Positions 1-12,462 of a DNA stretch of 64,000 nt are shown piece by piece (position 1 is the stretch's first letter; every line of letters begins with the position of its first letter). The translations under genes were made by a program, and so were the position numbers. The stretch is taken from contig JASAMV010005446.1 of the NCBI GenBank assembly GCA_030248065.1, forward strand, positions 35,305-99,304, written 5' to 3'. Origin of the DNA: Rhynchonema sp. JSB1_4 (Eukaryota > Nematoda > Chromadorea > Monhysterida > Xyalidae). The notes below the pieces were generated by a model. It saw nothing but the letters and a program-made list of their open reading frames with translations. It was not told the DNA's origin and searched no databases.

Positions 1-978
1 AGCCAGCCAGTGTTGTACAATGGCAGGCAAGCCCACAAGGGTGCTGGCACTATAGCTTGATGTTTCGCGGACAGATGCATTTTATAAACATAATTTTTAT
101 CCGAAGTCAAAGTCAACACCAAGTCAAACCCAACCCCCAGTCCGGATGCCAGCAAAGTGCGTACCGCCCATAGTGATAATCTTCTGTCGCTTTCGTCTAA
201 TGATCAGGCTTGGCGCCAGGCGGCCGTGCGTTTCTGCAAATCTCAATGGAAAGCGGCAAAAATGACTTGTTAGCGGCGACGGGCACGATGCTAAATCTAA
301 TCCCATGCCTTGGTCAGTGGTCCATGAATAGTTGCGCTGAGGAAACACCGCCATGCTGTACCGATCGTAGTGTGGCTTATTACCTGCACTAGGTACATAC
401 ATGGTTAATGTGTTTATCCGGTCCGTGAGTGAATATAAACCAGCTTAACATACAACACCTAAATTTTGGCAACGCTTGTTTCTTCAGTTTCAAACAAAGC
501 CCAAGTTTTATGTAGTTTTGGCTAATTTCATAAAGTCGTCCATGGTCCATTTCAGCGACCTTTGTGCGTGTTTTTGTATGATTATGCTGGTACCAGATAC
601 GGATGCATTTAGCGACACGCACGCGAACACCGTACTTCTGCCCTCTCAGCATTGCGACAAAGGGTGACAGGCCAAAGTTATGATCTGTTTTCTCACGTGT
701 TCACCACACTGTCCTTATGATATTCATATTACAAAACCTTGGTTACGAGGCAGTTAGGCCGAAATGATATGGTCATGGACAGCTATTGTGGCAATCTTGC
801 ACCTCTGGCAAACCCAAGGGTCAAGCCAAACCAACAACACTATACTATGTATGTACTTCATGGTACTGTGTATTCCGTCGTGTTGTCTTCGAATGCCCCG
901 TATCTGCGGAAAGACTCGCCGTTAGCTGTGGACAAGCAACAGGAACGGCCTGCCATTGAAAAAAGTGTGCTGTTGCTT
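1..978. other. Intergenic stretch, no gene seen
   Basis: I find no exon chain with consistent splice phases here. The short open frames on both strands have no recognisable domain. The right end abuts the TTA target site of the element at 982-2460. Confidence 0.5.
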
Positions 979-981
979 TTA

Positions 982-2460
982 GGCCGCATTCACAATGCAA
1001 GCGGATTAGCGGATTAGCGGATTAGCGGGCGAGATGCGCACGCTTTTGCATTCACAATGCAAAAAGCGGATTAGCGGGTTAGCGGATTAGCGGGCGAGCA
1101 ACTTTTCACACCCGCTAATCCGCTAATCCGCTGCACGCGTGTGCATTCACAATGCAAAGCGGATTAGCCTGTTAGCGGATTAGCGGGTCCGCTAATCCGC
1201 TTTTCTCGATTAGAACTGGTTCTATTTTTTTGCGGATTAGCACCGGAGGCGCACGTTCAGAAGTTTATTATTTGCCTTCAAAACATTTTCAGAGCATGAA
1301 AAAAGTGTATACATGAGCAGCTTAACCACCTGCGTTCATTGGAAACGTTTTTGTTGCAGTTTGATGTTTGGAAAAGAGATTTTTACAACGTATGGTATCA
1401 TTATCGCGTTCAGTTTCGACTCTACACGACATGGTTGCAAAATGCTGTATTGCAAAATGTGCTTGATGTTTTTTCCGACGGGCTTTGCATCGTGGCGAAA
1501 GTAAAGCCAGCCAGCCAGCCACTGAAGAAATACATAACTTGCATTGAACAATCAATGCGAGAATGCAATTCAACTCATTCACATTTTTGCCACAGCGGCC
1601 AACTATGTATTTTTACACGGTTTCATATGGAAACAAAAAAACTGAAAAAATAATGTCCATGGGCGGTGTCGTACACGCGCCTTATCATTCAGCAGGCCAG
1701 CGCGCTACCGCTGCGCTTCGCTGCTCTGCATCGATCATGCCATAAAGTGAGTGATAAACCTAGCAGCATCCTGTAAACTGCAAGTTGTGTTGCGCTAAAC
1801 GAGACAGTGCAGTGCTTATGATATCACACACGCGAATGTTTGCTCGTGCATAAACACTACGTCCTGAGGCTCGTGTGGTTTTTTTGGCTAATGTTACAAT
1901 GGTCAACTCAAGTGGTCAAATCACTTCGTCAACTCACAGCAGTCCCAAATAAATGCGAGAAATAATACATGGCATTCGGGGTGAGTTGACGAATCTACAT
2001 TGTAAGTTGACAAAGTGATTCGACCACTTGAGTTGACCACTCTAATATACGCCTATGTGCTATTCGTGCTATTTTCGTGATCGGTGTTCCTATATTTCTG
2101 TTTATTGGTTGGAAATGCTGCAATCCAATGAAACATTTAGAATAACAACATTTGATTGATTTGAAGCATGTAATTTGCCATTTGTTGAACAAACAAAGAC
2201 ATAAACAACAAAATTTTAAAGTAAATCTACTTTTTCACCTAAACTCGGACAACGTGCATTGTGAGCGCAAACACTTTTTGCGGATTAGCGGATTAGCGGG
2301 TTAGCGGATTAGCAGGTCTCCAATTAGATGACCCGCTAATCCGCTTTTTCAATTTCCATTGTGAATGCAAAAGCGTGCGCGAAAAGCGGGCCCGCTAATC
2401 CGCAACCCGCTAATCCGCTAATCCGCTAACCCGCTAATCCGCTGCATTGTGAATGCGGCC
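982..2460. mobile_element. Non-autonomous TIR element 1, GCGGATTAGC motif arrays
   Basis: The element runs from GGCCGCATTCACAATGCA to the inverted form ending TGCATTGTGAATGCGGCC and is flanked by TTA on both sides (979-981 and 2461-2463). A 3-bp TTA duplication is typical of PIF/Harbinger elements, so that class is inferred. Both ends are packed with direct and inverted copies of GCGGATTAGC, and internal copies of the CATTCACAATGCA end motif recur near 1050, 1142 and 2360. Near 1208 there is a short palindromic block TTAGAACTGGTTCTA. An internal inverted repeat (about 1901-1938 against 1980-2036) suggests a second nested foldback. No transposase frame is visible, so it would depend on a partner in trans. 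Confidence 0.8.
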
Positions 2461-2463
2461 TTA

Positions 2464-3327
2464 TGCTTCAGACGATTATAATTAGAGCACAGTGCATTGT
2501 GATTGTTGCTTGCCCTCCGACATCATCAGTCTACGCGGTCACGCAACCACAACTACTTAACCACACACGTGGGTTTCCTGTTCCCTGTCTCATGTGTGAA
2601 ACAGTTCATTTTTCTGCTGCTTGCATTTTCATGCTGTGCGATTTGTCAATTTGTATACGAAGTGTTCCGCTTTTTGGCGTCGTGAAGTATGATCCGTCCC
2701 GGTTGCGAAATTCTGATATGTATAGGTCTGTGGAATGCACCGAAGTTTTCCGCAAAAATTTCGATGCAAGTGTACGTTTCTTTCCTGGGTCGGGCGAATG
2801 TGCTGCGCTCTAAAACGTGAAAAAATGCCTGCCTTGATGTTGAGGAGAAGGGATTGATATGACACCACGACGTACCTAAGGAACATACTAAAAATACATT
2901 CATTTTCGGCTCCAAAAACAAACAGGTACTATATACATACTACCTTCGTGTACAAGTCGAAAATTAAGTGCGCTCCATTCCTTACGCTGAACAAATGAGC
3001 ACTTCGCTTTGATATCCATGTTCGTTTTTTTCATGGTACAATGTATGTATGTACCGTATGGCTGCGGGCCTTTTTGAGTTACAACAGCAATCAATCAAAC
3101 ACACCGCAGCTTATATAGCAGACCATTGGTGTCTTGGCGCTCGTTGAACGAGTACCAGTCAGCTTTCCGTTTATTTAACGAGTGTGATCAGTGTACGAGC
3201 ATTGCAATTTCAGGCCCAGAACCAAAACAACAGACCAAATTTTAATAACTGCAGTAATTACAATGACCACGGGACAATCACGTTGGCGGAACCCAAAATG
3301 TATGAGTGACCAAAATCAGCATCAGTG
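2464..3327. other. Intergenic, probable upstream region of the stomatin gene
   Basis: No coding exon is recognised. The stretch leads into the stomatin-like start codon at 3328; I see no confident promoter motif. Confidence 0.4.
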
Positions 3328-4864
3328 ATGAGCTCAAAGAAGGAGGGAGGTCGGATCGAGCCACAATGGGTGACCCCATCGACGCACGCCGACGCACCGC
3401 CCGAGACCGAAACGGTCGGACTTTGGTTCGGCTTCATCCTGACCGTACTTTCCTGGATGATTGTGATCGTCACGTTCCCGTTCTCAATGTGCTTCTGTCT
3501 CAAAGTCATCAAGGAATACGAGAGGGTCGTCATATTCCGATTGGGTCGACTCATGGTCGGCGGGGCACGTGGGCCGGGTATGATCTTCATTCTGCCCTGT
3601 ATTGACACGTACAGGAAGATCGATCTTCGGTTAGTTGGAGTTGATGACTTGTGTATCCGTTGAGGCCACTTCACGTAGCAAGACACGTGTTTATGCAAAC
3701 TAAAAGTCTCAAGTGAAAGTTTTGATTCGTTAGCGACGTGATTTGATGTCTACCAGAGACGTTGTTTGAAGGACATTGAACGACAACAGTCTGTTCCTTT
3801 GCAGTGTCGTCTCATACGCCGTTCCTCCACAAGAGATCCTGTCGAAAGACTCAGTGACGGTGTCTGTTGATGCTGTCGTCTACTTCCGAACGTCCGACCC
3901 GATTGCCGCTGTGAACAATGTGGACGATGCGATCTATTCAACCAAACTGCTGGTTGGCATTCGTTCTACTTGTTTTAATTTCCGCTGTCTTCCGTATGGA
4001 AAATGGCCTGGCAAGGGCAGCTCGACGATCTGAGCGAATGAAAGACACAATTTGATCCCACAAGACAGTTTACGAATCATCCAGGCCCAAACCACTCTGC
4101 GTAACGCATTGGGTATGAAAACACTGACCGAGATGTTGACAGAACGAGAAGCGATCGCCCAACTCACCGAGACCATTCTCGACGAGGGCACTGAACATTG
4201 GGGTGTCAAAGTGAGTGACATTGTTGAGGTTTTGCTTTGACCGAGTATTTGCAGCAGACTATTAAAAAGTCAATAGTTTTATTGTTTTCAGGTGGAACGA
4301 GTGGAAGTGAAAGACATTCGATTGCCACAACAATTGACCAGGGCGATGGCTGCCGAAGCCGAGGCTGCACGTGAGGCGCGAGCCAAAGTCGTCGCAGCTG
4401 AGGGAGAACAGAAAGTGCGTGTGGCAATCCAATGTGTACATACTAGTTTTGAACGATGGAATACGGAACCTTGCGCATATGAAATACGATACCACTTTCT
4501 GAACACTATGTTTCGTTCATAAACCATAACCTATTTACTTCCCAACAGAGATTTAGCGCTTGATGAATATTCTTTAGTAAAGGGACAACACTCCATTAGC
4601 AAAACAAACCTCAATAGTTCCCTGAGATGCCGTTTCGTGCCGCACACTGTGCCACAAATCATTTATAACCCCTTTCTGCAGGCATCGCGCGGTCTTCGCG
4701 AGGCAGCCGAGGTGATCGGTCAGTCCCCAGTCGCCCTCCAACTGCGTCATCTACAGGCGCTCAGCTCCATCGCTGCCGAACACAATTCAACAATTATATT
4801 CCCGGTGCCGGTTGACGTGTTGGGCGCGTTTATGAACACTTCAGCCACCAAGAAGACAGAATGA
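3328..4864 (+). CDS. Stomatin-like protein (SPFH/band 7 domain)
   Basis: Five exons join in consistent phase: 3328-3629, 3805-3952, 4085-4210, 4292-4414 and 4682-4864, giving 293 residues and a TGA stop. The protein has a short polar N-terminus, one hydrophobic hairpin segment (about residues 28-55) with a cysteine after it, then the SPFH/band 7 domain. Diagnostic stretches are [59 protein letters not shown] and [14 protein letters not shown], the usual order for the stomatin/MEC-2/UNC-1 family. Family members are monotopic inner-leaflet membrane proteins that oligomerise and tune ion channels; that role is inferred from family. ATG 3328 is chosen because it opens the frame that runs straight into the hairpin. 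Which stomatin paralogue this is cannot be decided from the sequence alone. Confidence 0.95.
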
Positions 4865-5753
4865 CCAGCCGCAGGCTGGACACGTGACACTACAGGAAGC
4901 AGCTGTATTGTGATGGTGACCACAAGCAACAATTGCGCGCGCTACTCTCTTGTGTAATATGAAACTGACTTTTGTTATTCTGTCCCTCATAAAAATCTCC
5001 ATACCAAATGGTAGCCGTGAAGAACATCAGCAGTTGCCCATGGCTATGGCTGCTTTTCCGTTTGACCAACACGTTGGGATAATGACCGGAAGTTTTAGTG
5101 TGACCCACTCCGGTTCGGTTCAGTAAAATTTGAGAGCTGCACACTGCTTTATTTCATTATCATACTGATCTTTCTATATGGTTTTGGTGTTCTGGCTTGT
5201 ACTGTATGCGTATATCTCATTTTGATCGCATTTTCGACTTTCAAAACAGGGTCTATGAGTTGCACTCGGTCGATGTGCATCGCAACTTCGTTCCAAAATC
5301 GCCATGCAGTCAGCTCATGTGACAGTGAACCAGAATGGGTTGCCGAAAAGTCTGACAAAGCTTGCTCCAAATTAGGCGGCTTTGGTTTTGCTTCGAGAGG
5401 TGCGATAGGCAACCTTTGGCTGATACATTGCCATATTGTCTTGTATACATACTATAAGACCACTGATTGCTGGTGTTTTTCTGTTTTTTTTCCAATATAC
5501 TGATACCCGTTTTGTGCTTTTTGAGTGAATAATCTCATTTGTATAGATTTCTGGTCGACCATAAGTAACCGACGGAATAAACGTCCATCTAAATATACTG
5601 GGTGTGTGTCTGTGTCATGTCACGCCACGGAAAGTTGCCAAAATATGACTGTTGGTCGATTTCGTTGTTTGCTGACTCACATGACTCTGAGCTGCATATG
5701 AAATGTTGCGCAAACATTATGAATTGACGCAGACTAAACAGTGCGAGGTTATA
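4865..5753. other. Stomatin 3' region and intergenic DNA
   Basis: No further coding exon is visible. An AATAAA at 5576-5581 is a possible polyadenylation signal for the stomatin-like gene, which would give a 3' UTR of about 0.7 kb. A MITE begins at 5754. Confidence 0.4.
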
Positions 5754-6028
5754 TTGGTCGCACAATGACTTTATAAGAATTGGTCAAATTTTTTTCCTGA
5801 ATCGCAAAGCAGGCTAGTGACGGGGCAATGACGTTGCGTTGCGTGATCACACACAAAACACGTAGTAAAGAGAATGTTTCAGACCTGCGGCGCCGTGGTT
5901 GATCTGCTAGATTATTTTCAGCTGAAAATGTTTTGTGAGAATCACAAATAGCACAGTGGTTAAGAGTGACTGAACGTGAAAATCAGGATTGATTTTGATG
6001 AATTCTTATATGGTCATTGTGCGACCAA
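5754..6028. mobile_element. MITE family A, copy 1 (TA target site)
   Basis: This 275-bp element starts TTGGTCGCACAATGAC and ends in its inverted complement GTCATTGTGCGACCAA, flanked by TA on each side (5752-5753, 6029-6030). Closely similar copies lie at 20232-20505 and 29055-29328. TA duplication suggests mobilisation by a Tc1/mariner-type transposase, which is an inference. It lies about 215 bp upstream of the His-rich gene start. Confidence 0.85.
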
Positions 6029-6242
6029 TAGAAAAGAATCACCGCGCTCTGACGTACAATGCAGCTGCATATCACACTGCTGCGCAAACCGTTTCTGTGA
6101 TAAGGAGAAAAACGGTGCGGCCTTATGCGTCTGGTCGACTGGTTTGTTTTTTGGCGAAAGCTTCCCGCTTTCATTTCAGCAGACACAACTATACAGTATT
6201 TCCACCGTATTTTTTTATCTCGAAATACAAACAGAAAAAACA

Positions 6243-7455
6243 ATGACAATCGGACATCACGGAGGTCACCACCACGCGCATCATCATGCACATCACATGG
6301 CTGGCATGCACCACGGTGAGTGGGATATACTGATTTTGGAATGCGACATTCTACAGTCCTTTTTCTGAATCTACGTACAGTATTAGCGTATTAGAATGGC
6401 TCGTGAACCGTCGAGCGTTTTGATGCATTCTGTTCTTGCACCCGGAAAGCACATACTCTAAATCGAGTTTAGCGGTGCCGACAGAACGATGCACACGCCA
6501 ATGTACATGCCAAGGAGTTTCACGCCAGAAAATGAAACATCACCAATGTGATGGTCACACTTCAGCGCATCACCACAACATGCACCATCATCATCACATG
6601 ATGCACCATAACAATTTCCATCACGGAGTCGGTATGCATCACCATCGAAGGCACCGAGCATTCGGAGGGTCCTACATTGTCTTCCCGGGCGCCGTGCGCG
6701 CCAGTCCCGAGTACTACAAGGACAAAGCGTGCGTTTGAAATCCTGATAGGTGTTTCGTTGCATTTTTATGGATGTACAATGACGATACAAACCATGAGGA
6801 GAAATTTATAAGACAACATTCTTGACCATGCTTTCAGAAAGTACATCAAACGAGGAGTCATAATCGTTGGCGTGCTCGGCGCAGCTTGCGTTTTGCTTGG
6901 TGTGCTGCTGCTGGCGATTCTGGGCTCACAAGGAAACACTACGTAGGTTTTTCAATGAGAAACGCTGTCTTTATACTTTTCGGTTTGAGGGGCTGCGAGC
7001 TTTAGTAGCTTGTGCTACCAAACGCACAATTTTAATTTCAGCATGTTCGTCGGCATTCCATTCCTGTTCCTCGGCGTCTTTCTACTTCTCGCGTCAAGCA
7101 TGATCTACCTGTCGTATCGTGCTGCAATGTCGTTCAACGGCATACCTTCCACAACGACCGTACCTGGAAACAGTGTGCCACCCGGGGCTGTGGTGCCTCC
7201 ACCACCGGGCGCCACCGTCAGCGGTAACCCGCAACCGAGCGCACCGCCGCCTATTGGGTTCTCCATGATGGCTCCCTCCGTTTCAGATCAAACGATTTCA
7301 ACCATGTCAGTTTCCGGAACGTACCATACTGTATGTTCTGTTTGCTTATGGGCACTAAATATAACATGATGTATAGTTTCAGTGGATATCACGACACAAC
7401 GTTCGCCAGCGCTGTTGCACCACCGCCGAACTACAACGAAGCTGTGAAATCCTAA
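6243..7455 (+). CDS. Small His-rich two-TM protein with PPPxY tail (paralogue 1)
   Basis: Five exons in consistent phase (6243-6315, 6566-6728, 6838-6942, 7042-7305, 7383-7455) give 225 residues. The N-terminal third is dominated by His (runs such as GGHHHAHHHAHHM and MHHHHHMMHH). Two hydrophobic segments follow: one encoded by exon 3 (VIIVGVLGAACVLLGVLLLA) and one at the start of exon 4 (GIPFLFLGVFLLL). The C-terminus is Pro/Gly-rich and ends PPPNYNEAVKS, a PPxY motif of the kind bound by WW domains of NEDD4-type ligases. The His-rich region could bind metal or respond to pH; both are guesses. The next gene downstream is a clear paralogue. No named family is recognised. Confidence 0.85.
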
Positions 7456-7768
7456 AAGAGACCTTTTTGTAACATTTACCAGCAGAAGGCGACGTGTTTA
7501 TACAGTATGTATTACTATGTGAGATACAACATACATACGTATACCTTGTATCATTTGGTCATTGTGTATGTTTTTGTTCAATGTGCTTCAAAATCTGATA
7601 AGAAAGGTCCTGTGCGTGTGGTTCGCAGTCGTATGCATTTTATGAGTTGCTGATAGGGTAAACACCACAGCACGCATCAACTAAAACTAAACATCATCAC
7701 ACGTTCAGCTACTTGTGCTATTTTCTGGAACGAATGTACATACGAGGAACAGAAGTGCCAAACATCCC

Positions 7769-7774
7769 AATAAA
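7769..7774 (+). terminator. AATAAA polyadenylation signal of paralogue 1
   Basis: An AATAAA hexamer lies 314 bp after the stop codon of paralogue 1 and only about 30 bp before the start codon of paralogue 2, so the two transcription units are nearly abutting. Confidence 0.5.
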
Positions 7775-7804
7775 TAATAAAAAGTGTAATTACACACGCA
7801 CATA

Positions 7805-8797
7805 ATGGCGCACCATGGACACCGACATCACGTGCGTCACCATCGGCGCCATCTACGAATCAGACATGAGTATCTCACCGCGTTCCCGGGAGTCGCTCGA
7901 ATGGTACCGCAATCGTATCGAAGTCGCGCGTGAGTATGACAGTACATGAATGACAGGTTCTGGGAATTCAGTCCTCACAAATTCCTGCCTGTGTCCCGGC
8001 CATTCCAGACTAATTGCACCCGTGCAGAATCAATCAGCCTTTTTTGCAGCCGTCATCTGAAGTGCGGCGTGATTTGTATCGGGTCGTTTGCAACGGTATT
8101 CATCCTGGCTGGATCACTGCTGCTCGGATTTCTGACTGGCAGCAGAAGGTATGTAGCCATTGGGGACACTTTTTGCATCCTTCTGCTTTCCAAGTCTCTA
8201 TCTGCGACCATATCCGTTTCGATTTCAGCATGTTCGCCGGCATTCCGTTCATCGTGCTTGGCGCATTCCTCGTCATCGTCACGTGTATGATGTTCTGCTC
8301 GTACAAAGTGGCGATGCGCTACAAGACAATGGGTGTGACCGAGATGGGCCATGATTATGGCACAATTGTACTGTCGCCACCTGCCGGCCCTGCAGTCGGT
8401 CCGGCGTTCAGTGGCAGTCACCCAGTGCCACCGCCGCCAAATTGGACAACTCTGCCAAGCGCACCGCCAATCGAACAAACAATGCCACCAGCGTACGTTG
8501 GGCTTGGAATAGAAACCGAAGTAATTTTTGTCAGCTCGATCCGATCCTAACGATGGAACTACGCTCATCCATTTCGTCTCGTGTTCAATATTTAGAATGG
8601 GCACATTTGCCATTGATGATGGCAGACCAGCACAACATAAGACAGCCGGTGTGACACCGAATTGGGAATACGCAACCGAGCTTATTTGTTTGATGGCATC
8701 GTATGTGCAATACGGTTTCTTGACGGATTATTTCATTCAATCTTTCAGAACCTACACCGTTCCACCACCGTCCTATGACGAAGTTACACGAGGTTGA
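7805..8797 (+). CDS. Small His-rich two-TM protein with PPPxY tail (paralogue 2)
   Basis: Five exons (7805-7929, 8050-8148, 8229-8492, 8596-8700, 8749-8797) are in phase and give 213 residues. The layout matches the upstream gene: a basic His/Arg-rich start (MAHHGHRHHVRHHRRHLRIR), a TM segment (VICIGSFATVFILAGSLLLG), a second TM segment introduced by MFAGIPFIVLGAFLVIV, a Pro-rich stretch and a terminal PPPSYDEVT. The exon carrying the second TM is exactly 264 nt in both genes and starts in the same phase, which supports tandem duplication. It differs by one extra spliced segment (8596-8700) before the last exon; an alternative donor at about 8646 is possible. The start is the only ATG after the upstream polyadenylation signal that opens the His-rich frame. 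Confidence 0.83.
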
Positions 8798-10899
8798 GTC
8801 AAAAGATATCAATGGATGTCCCTTCGTATTGTGATGTCAGACCTCACTTTGAACGTTTCTGCCATATTTTTGCCTTTGCTGTGTACATAACGGTGCATTG
8901 TATTCGTTTATCGATGACTAAAGGCACAGAAATCGGAGAGCAACCACAGGTGGTTTTGTGACGAATTGCACGTGCATAGTGTTAGTCTCCGCTTTGCGTT
9001 CGCATGCACGCCTGTGTCCTTATGGCGGCACCCCAATGTAGCCTGATATTCACACCAGACGTCATGTCGTAATGTAGCGGTTCTGCCCTCGCTATATGCA
9101 CAGATGTGACGAAACTCTGTTTATGAGTTTGCACGGAGTGATTTTACAGGCCAGGAATAAGATTTGCTGGTGGGGCTTTTTGGAGGCAAATTTGCCAGAG
9201 GCGTTCGCACTGATGAGCCCTGGCGCCTCGGTCTGTCTGCGAAAGCAGGGCGAAATAGACCAAACGTTATTGCACTCAGTAAGCAGAAAAAGAAAAAGGG
9301 ACCAACAACCAGAGAAAGAAAAAAAACCCACCCCCAAAAAAACAAAAACCCCCAAACACAACGCACATACGCACATTATTTTGAGACAAGCCGTAGTGGA
9401 AGGTCAGATCCCTCTCAAAGCTTCCCTTTCCGTTCGCATGGTTGTCCCATTTTTTGGCAGTTTGTCAAATGAAATCAACGTACCTAGACCTAAACACAGA
9501 CTTTCAACACAGCAACCACCAGGGACACATCATCAGGATCATGTTGGATTTAGGCGTTACACTGCATCATCACAACCATGGACCGAGTGCAACACACCAC
9601 CAAAAGCAACCAAGTAATCGGCCAAACATGCAACCTACAACACATACATACCTGCCCAATGGCAAAACTATTTACGTAACTTGCATAAGCTCAAGCAGAA
9701 CTGTCGGCAGGGCGTCCTCGTTGCAGTTCGTTGCTAGTCTGTTTTGCAGATTGTATGTAACAACTGCATTCAGGACTGCAACTACACAAAACATTCGGCA
9801 AACGGCACTTGAGCATCCTACACACATTAACGTTAATTATCGCGTGCGTAAGTCGCGCATTGCACGTGAAGACAGGGTTGGGCAAAAAAATTTTTTAAAT
9901 TTTTCGGGGGAACAAAATGTTCTGCATAAAACATGCAAAAATGGCCTTTTTGGACGTTATTTTTTGTCATTTTTTCCCTCGGGTCGAAACATTTTCTTCG
10001 CAAAATCACTTTTGGGGTATGTATTTGGTACCTGTAAGATGCACCAAATGATGTTAATATACCTTCCCGTGATACATGAGACGCAGTATGCATGTACCTA
10101 CATGGCACTTCGATGTCATACCTGATCGGGTCGGTCGTATACGACTGGTTCCGACAAGTACCTATTTCTGCAGCTTATATTTTCAATTCTGTGTGGTTTA
10201 TGACTGAATCTTGCTTATTCGACCACAAACTGTTGTTGTCTGATACCACAGAGCAGCAATCATCGGGCCATATCAAACAAAGACTGTTGGATCGCACCGA
10301 AGTGACGTAAACACCCTTCATAAGTGCGATGCAAACCAAGTGACAAAAGTGACGACAATTAAAGTTGCAATTTTTCGCGTTTTCGCGCGTTTTTTTAAGG
10401 CAAATTTGGTAAAATTTCCCCGAATCTGGGACTTAAAAAAATTTTTTTAAAAACAATTTAAAAAAAAACTTGTCTAAAATTTTTTCCAACTCTGCGTGAA
10501 GATGAGTCAGAGAGATATTCAAAGGCCTGAAGGGATATGTAATGTATTCTATATAGGTCCATTGTGTCTAACAAGCAGGTGTTTTACGATTCTCTTTTGT
10601 GGTACAAGGCTCCCAAGTGTGTATTTCTTTGGTACTACAGGAAAAACATGCACGCGAGTTATACCTAAGTACATAGATGTTCAAGACCTACTGTAACCAT
10701 GCTGAAGAATTCATCGAGTCATGTTGTTGGTGCTGGAGCTCAATGCGTATTGAGGGGAGGTTCATCGTCTGATTAAAAATAATCACAGTTGTACAAAGTT
10801 CACCGTTGAGTCACCGTCTGTGGCCTCTTCTTCTGCCCGCAGTGTGTTTGAGCAAGATCACTTCTTCTGATATCCACTTCTCATTATTCAGCGATTGCA
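8798..10899. other. Intergenic, low-complexity and repeat-derived DNA
   Basis: There is no convincing exon. Part of 9270-9370 is A/C-rich low-complexity sequence. From about 9875 the sequence matches the ends of family O elements elsewhere in the window. An open frame over 9096-9617 has repetitive composition and no domain. Confidence 0.4.
9875..10495. mobile_element. Family O element, diverged copy
   Basis: The stretch opens CAGGGTTGGGCAAAAAAAT, the same end seen at 56886, and closes in A/T-rich sequence with a weak inverted counterpart (AATTTTTTCCAACTCTG). The arms are much decayed, so the right border is approximate. Confidence 0.4.
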
Positions 10900-11757
10900 A
10901 TGATGGTGATTTCCTGCAATGATGTCGTACTCGCTCCAATTGGCGTGAAACATCACGAATCAAAAGAGCGGGAGCAGACGACCAGCCGACCCGCTCCACT
11001 AGCGCGACGTCGGCGAGCACAAAGTTGTGGGCCGCTTCATGGGGCATCACCGAGAGATAAACACCCTGTCATCCTAACCCCGTTGATTGTACCCACGCCA
11101 CCACCAGAGCGAATCAATAAATCCTTGTTGAACAAGTCGATTATGTCGATCCAACGACCGATCACAAATAAGCGATCGATTTCCTGTCTCAAACACACGG
11201 CCAGCGTTGGGACGCTGCTGAAACGACCTCCTTGGCTGTTGGACACTAAGGACAAACACCAAAGTGACGAAATGTTGTGGCTGCAGCAATATGGAGACAA
11301 TGTTAATATGATTATTTTGATCGTCTTGTCCCAAACTGATTTGTTTTAAAACTTACAGTACGATATTCTGTCAGACATGCAATTGCGTACAGACATTATG
11401 CGTAATTTGGCACGAAGCTACATAGGTAAACAGGACTGCAACAGCGCAGCTCGACGTGACCCGCACCCATCTTTCTCAGCAGCAAGTATGCTCCTTGACA
11501 TACTGTAGTTTGATGCGATGCGCTGCGATGTTTAAATGCCGTCAAACGTGCCTGCAGCCAAGTAACCCCCAATATTAGGTTCCCATGACATTTTGCTTCA
11601 TTTCGTTCCAGCTGCGAATTCGTCTCCCCCCGTTGTCACGCGGTTCGCTGACCACAACCGATCGTCAGCCAATCAGCGACGAGCAACGATCAAGCCAGAA
11701 ACCGCTGACCGCATTTGAGTTTCTCAAGATTGACGTGGGCCAGAAGGAAGCTCAATG
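10900..11757 (+). CDS. Hypothetical protein, three or more exons
   Basis: I do not recognise this gene. Exon 10900-11301 encodes a basic region with LIVPTPPPERINKSLLNK and ends LLWLQQYGDN in spirit (MLWLQQYGDN); exon 11359-11425 continues YDILSDMQLRTDIMRNLARS; a last exon begins near 11612. In phase 0 the last exon reads a codon-like frame ending FLKIDVGQKEAQ with TGA at 11755, but the phase carried over from exon 11359-11425 is 1, which would stop earlier near 11727. A missed mini-exon or another donor is therefore likely. The 5' end is uncertain; an acceptor at about 10892 means the first codons may lie further upstream. Confidence 0.55.
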
Positions 11758-12462
11758 AACTTACAAAATGTACAACGAACGAGCACTGATGTACCATTGT
11801 ACAGATGTACAGATTTTGTTTTCCACTCGGATGTGTAATACCTACCCTACATACATAAAATACGTTTCACAACCCTAGCCTATGTTATGCCATATCACAA
11901 AACTTACATGACGACCAATTTATTCTTTTTTGTTTCGTTTTGCTTGTGTGCTTGGTGTAAACACGCTAAGTTCGAGTATTGTAGTTTTGACAGTACGTGA
12001 AATAACAAGGGCAATTTTCATCCTCCAATATAACAGTGCTCTGACGTCACATATCACACGTTCGCCACGTGCTCAGGGGTTTGACATCACAAACACGGAT
12101 TCAAACCACCACGTAAAATATTGCCATTCCTCACATGAAACTATGTGGAGTTTTTGCATATCAAACTAGCCACGCCGAGGATCCACGTTGACGCATGACG
12201 TTGCCACGGCACCAATCAGTTTTGAAATTGAAAGATTTCGCTGAGCTGGCAGTCGCTATTCCACGTCGTTCAATTCATGCAAACAACACATTTTTTCAAA
12301 ACACTTGAAATTGATCAGCTGAATTGTTCAACAGTTAGTAATACAACTGTAAACTGCTTGATAAGAACATCGAGTCGAATATTATCCACATCAAAAACTT
12401 AACATTCCGTCATATACAATGCGATGATCCATTTCAGAATAAGGTTGCTATCAACAATCACA
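11758..12462. other. Upstream region of the ABCA gene
   Basis: No exon is recognised between the unknown gene and the ABCA start codon. Scattered short open frames have no support. Confidence 0.4.

Noticed and set aside
1000..2450. CRISPR-like array from regularly repeated GCGGATTAGC
   Set aside because: Repeats are 10 bp, in both orientations, without uniform spacers, and lie within a TIR element in a eukaryotic genome.
8053..8613. A 186-codon minus-strand frame
   Set aside because: It is antisense to exons of His-rich paralogue 2, whose spliced frame has consistent phases and a paralogue.
9096..9617. A 173-codon plus-strand frame
   Set aside because: Low-complexity Lys/Pro/Thr composition from an A/C-rich tract, no splice context, no domain.
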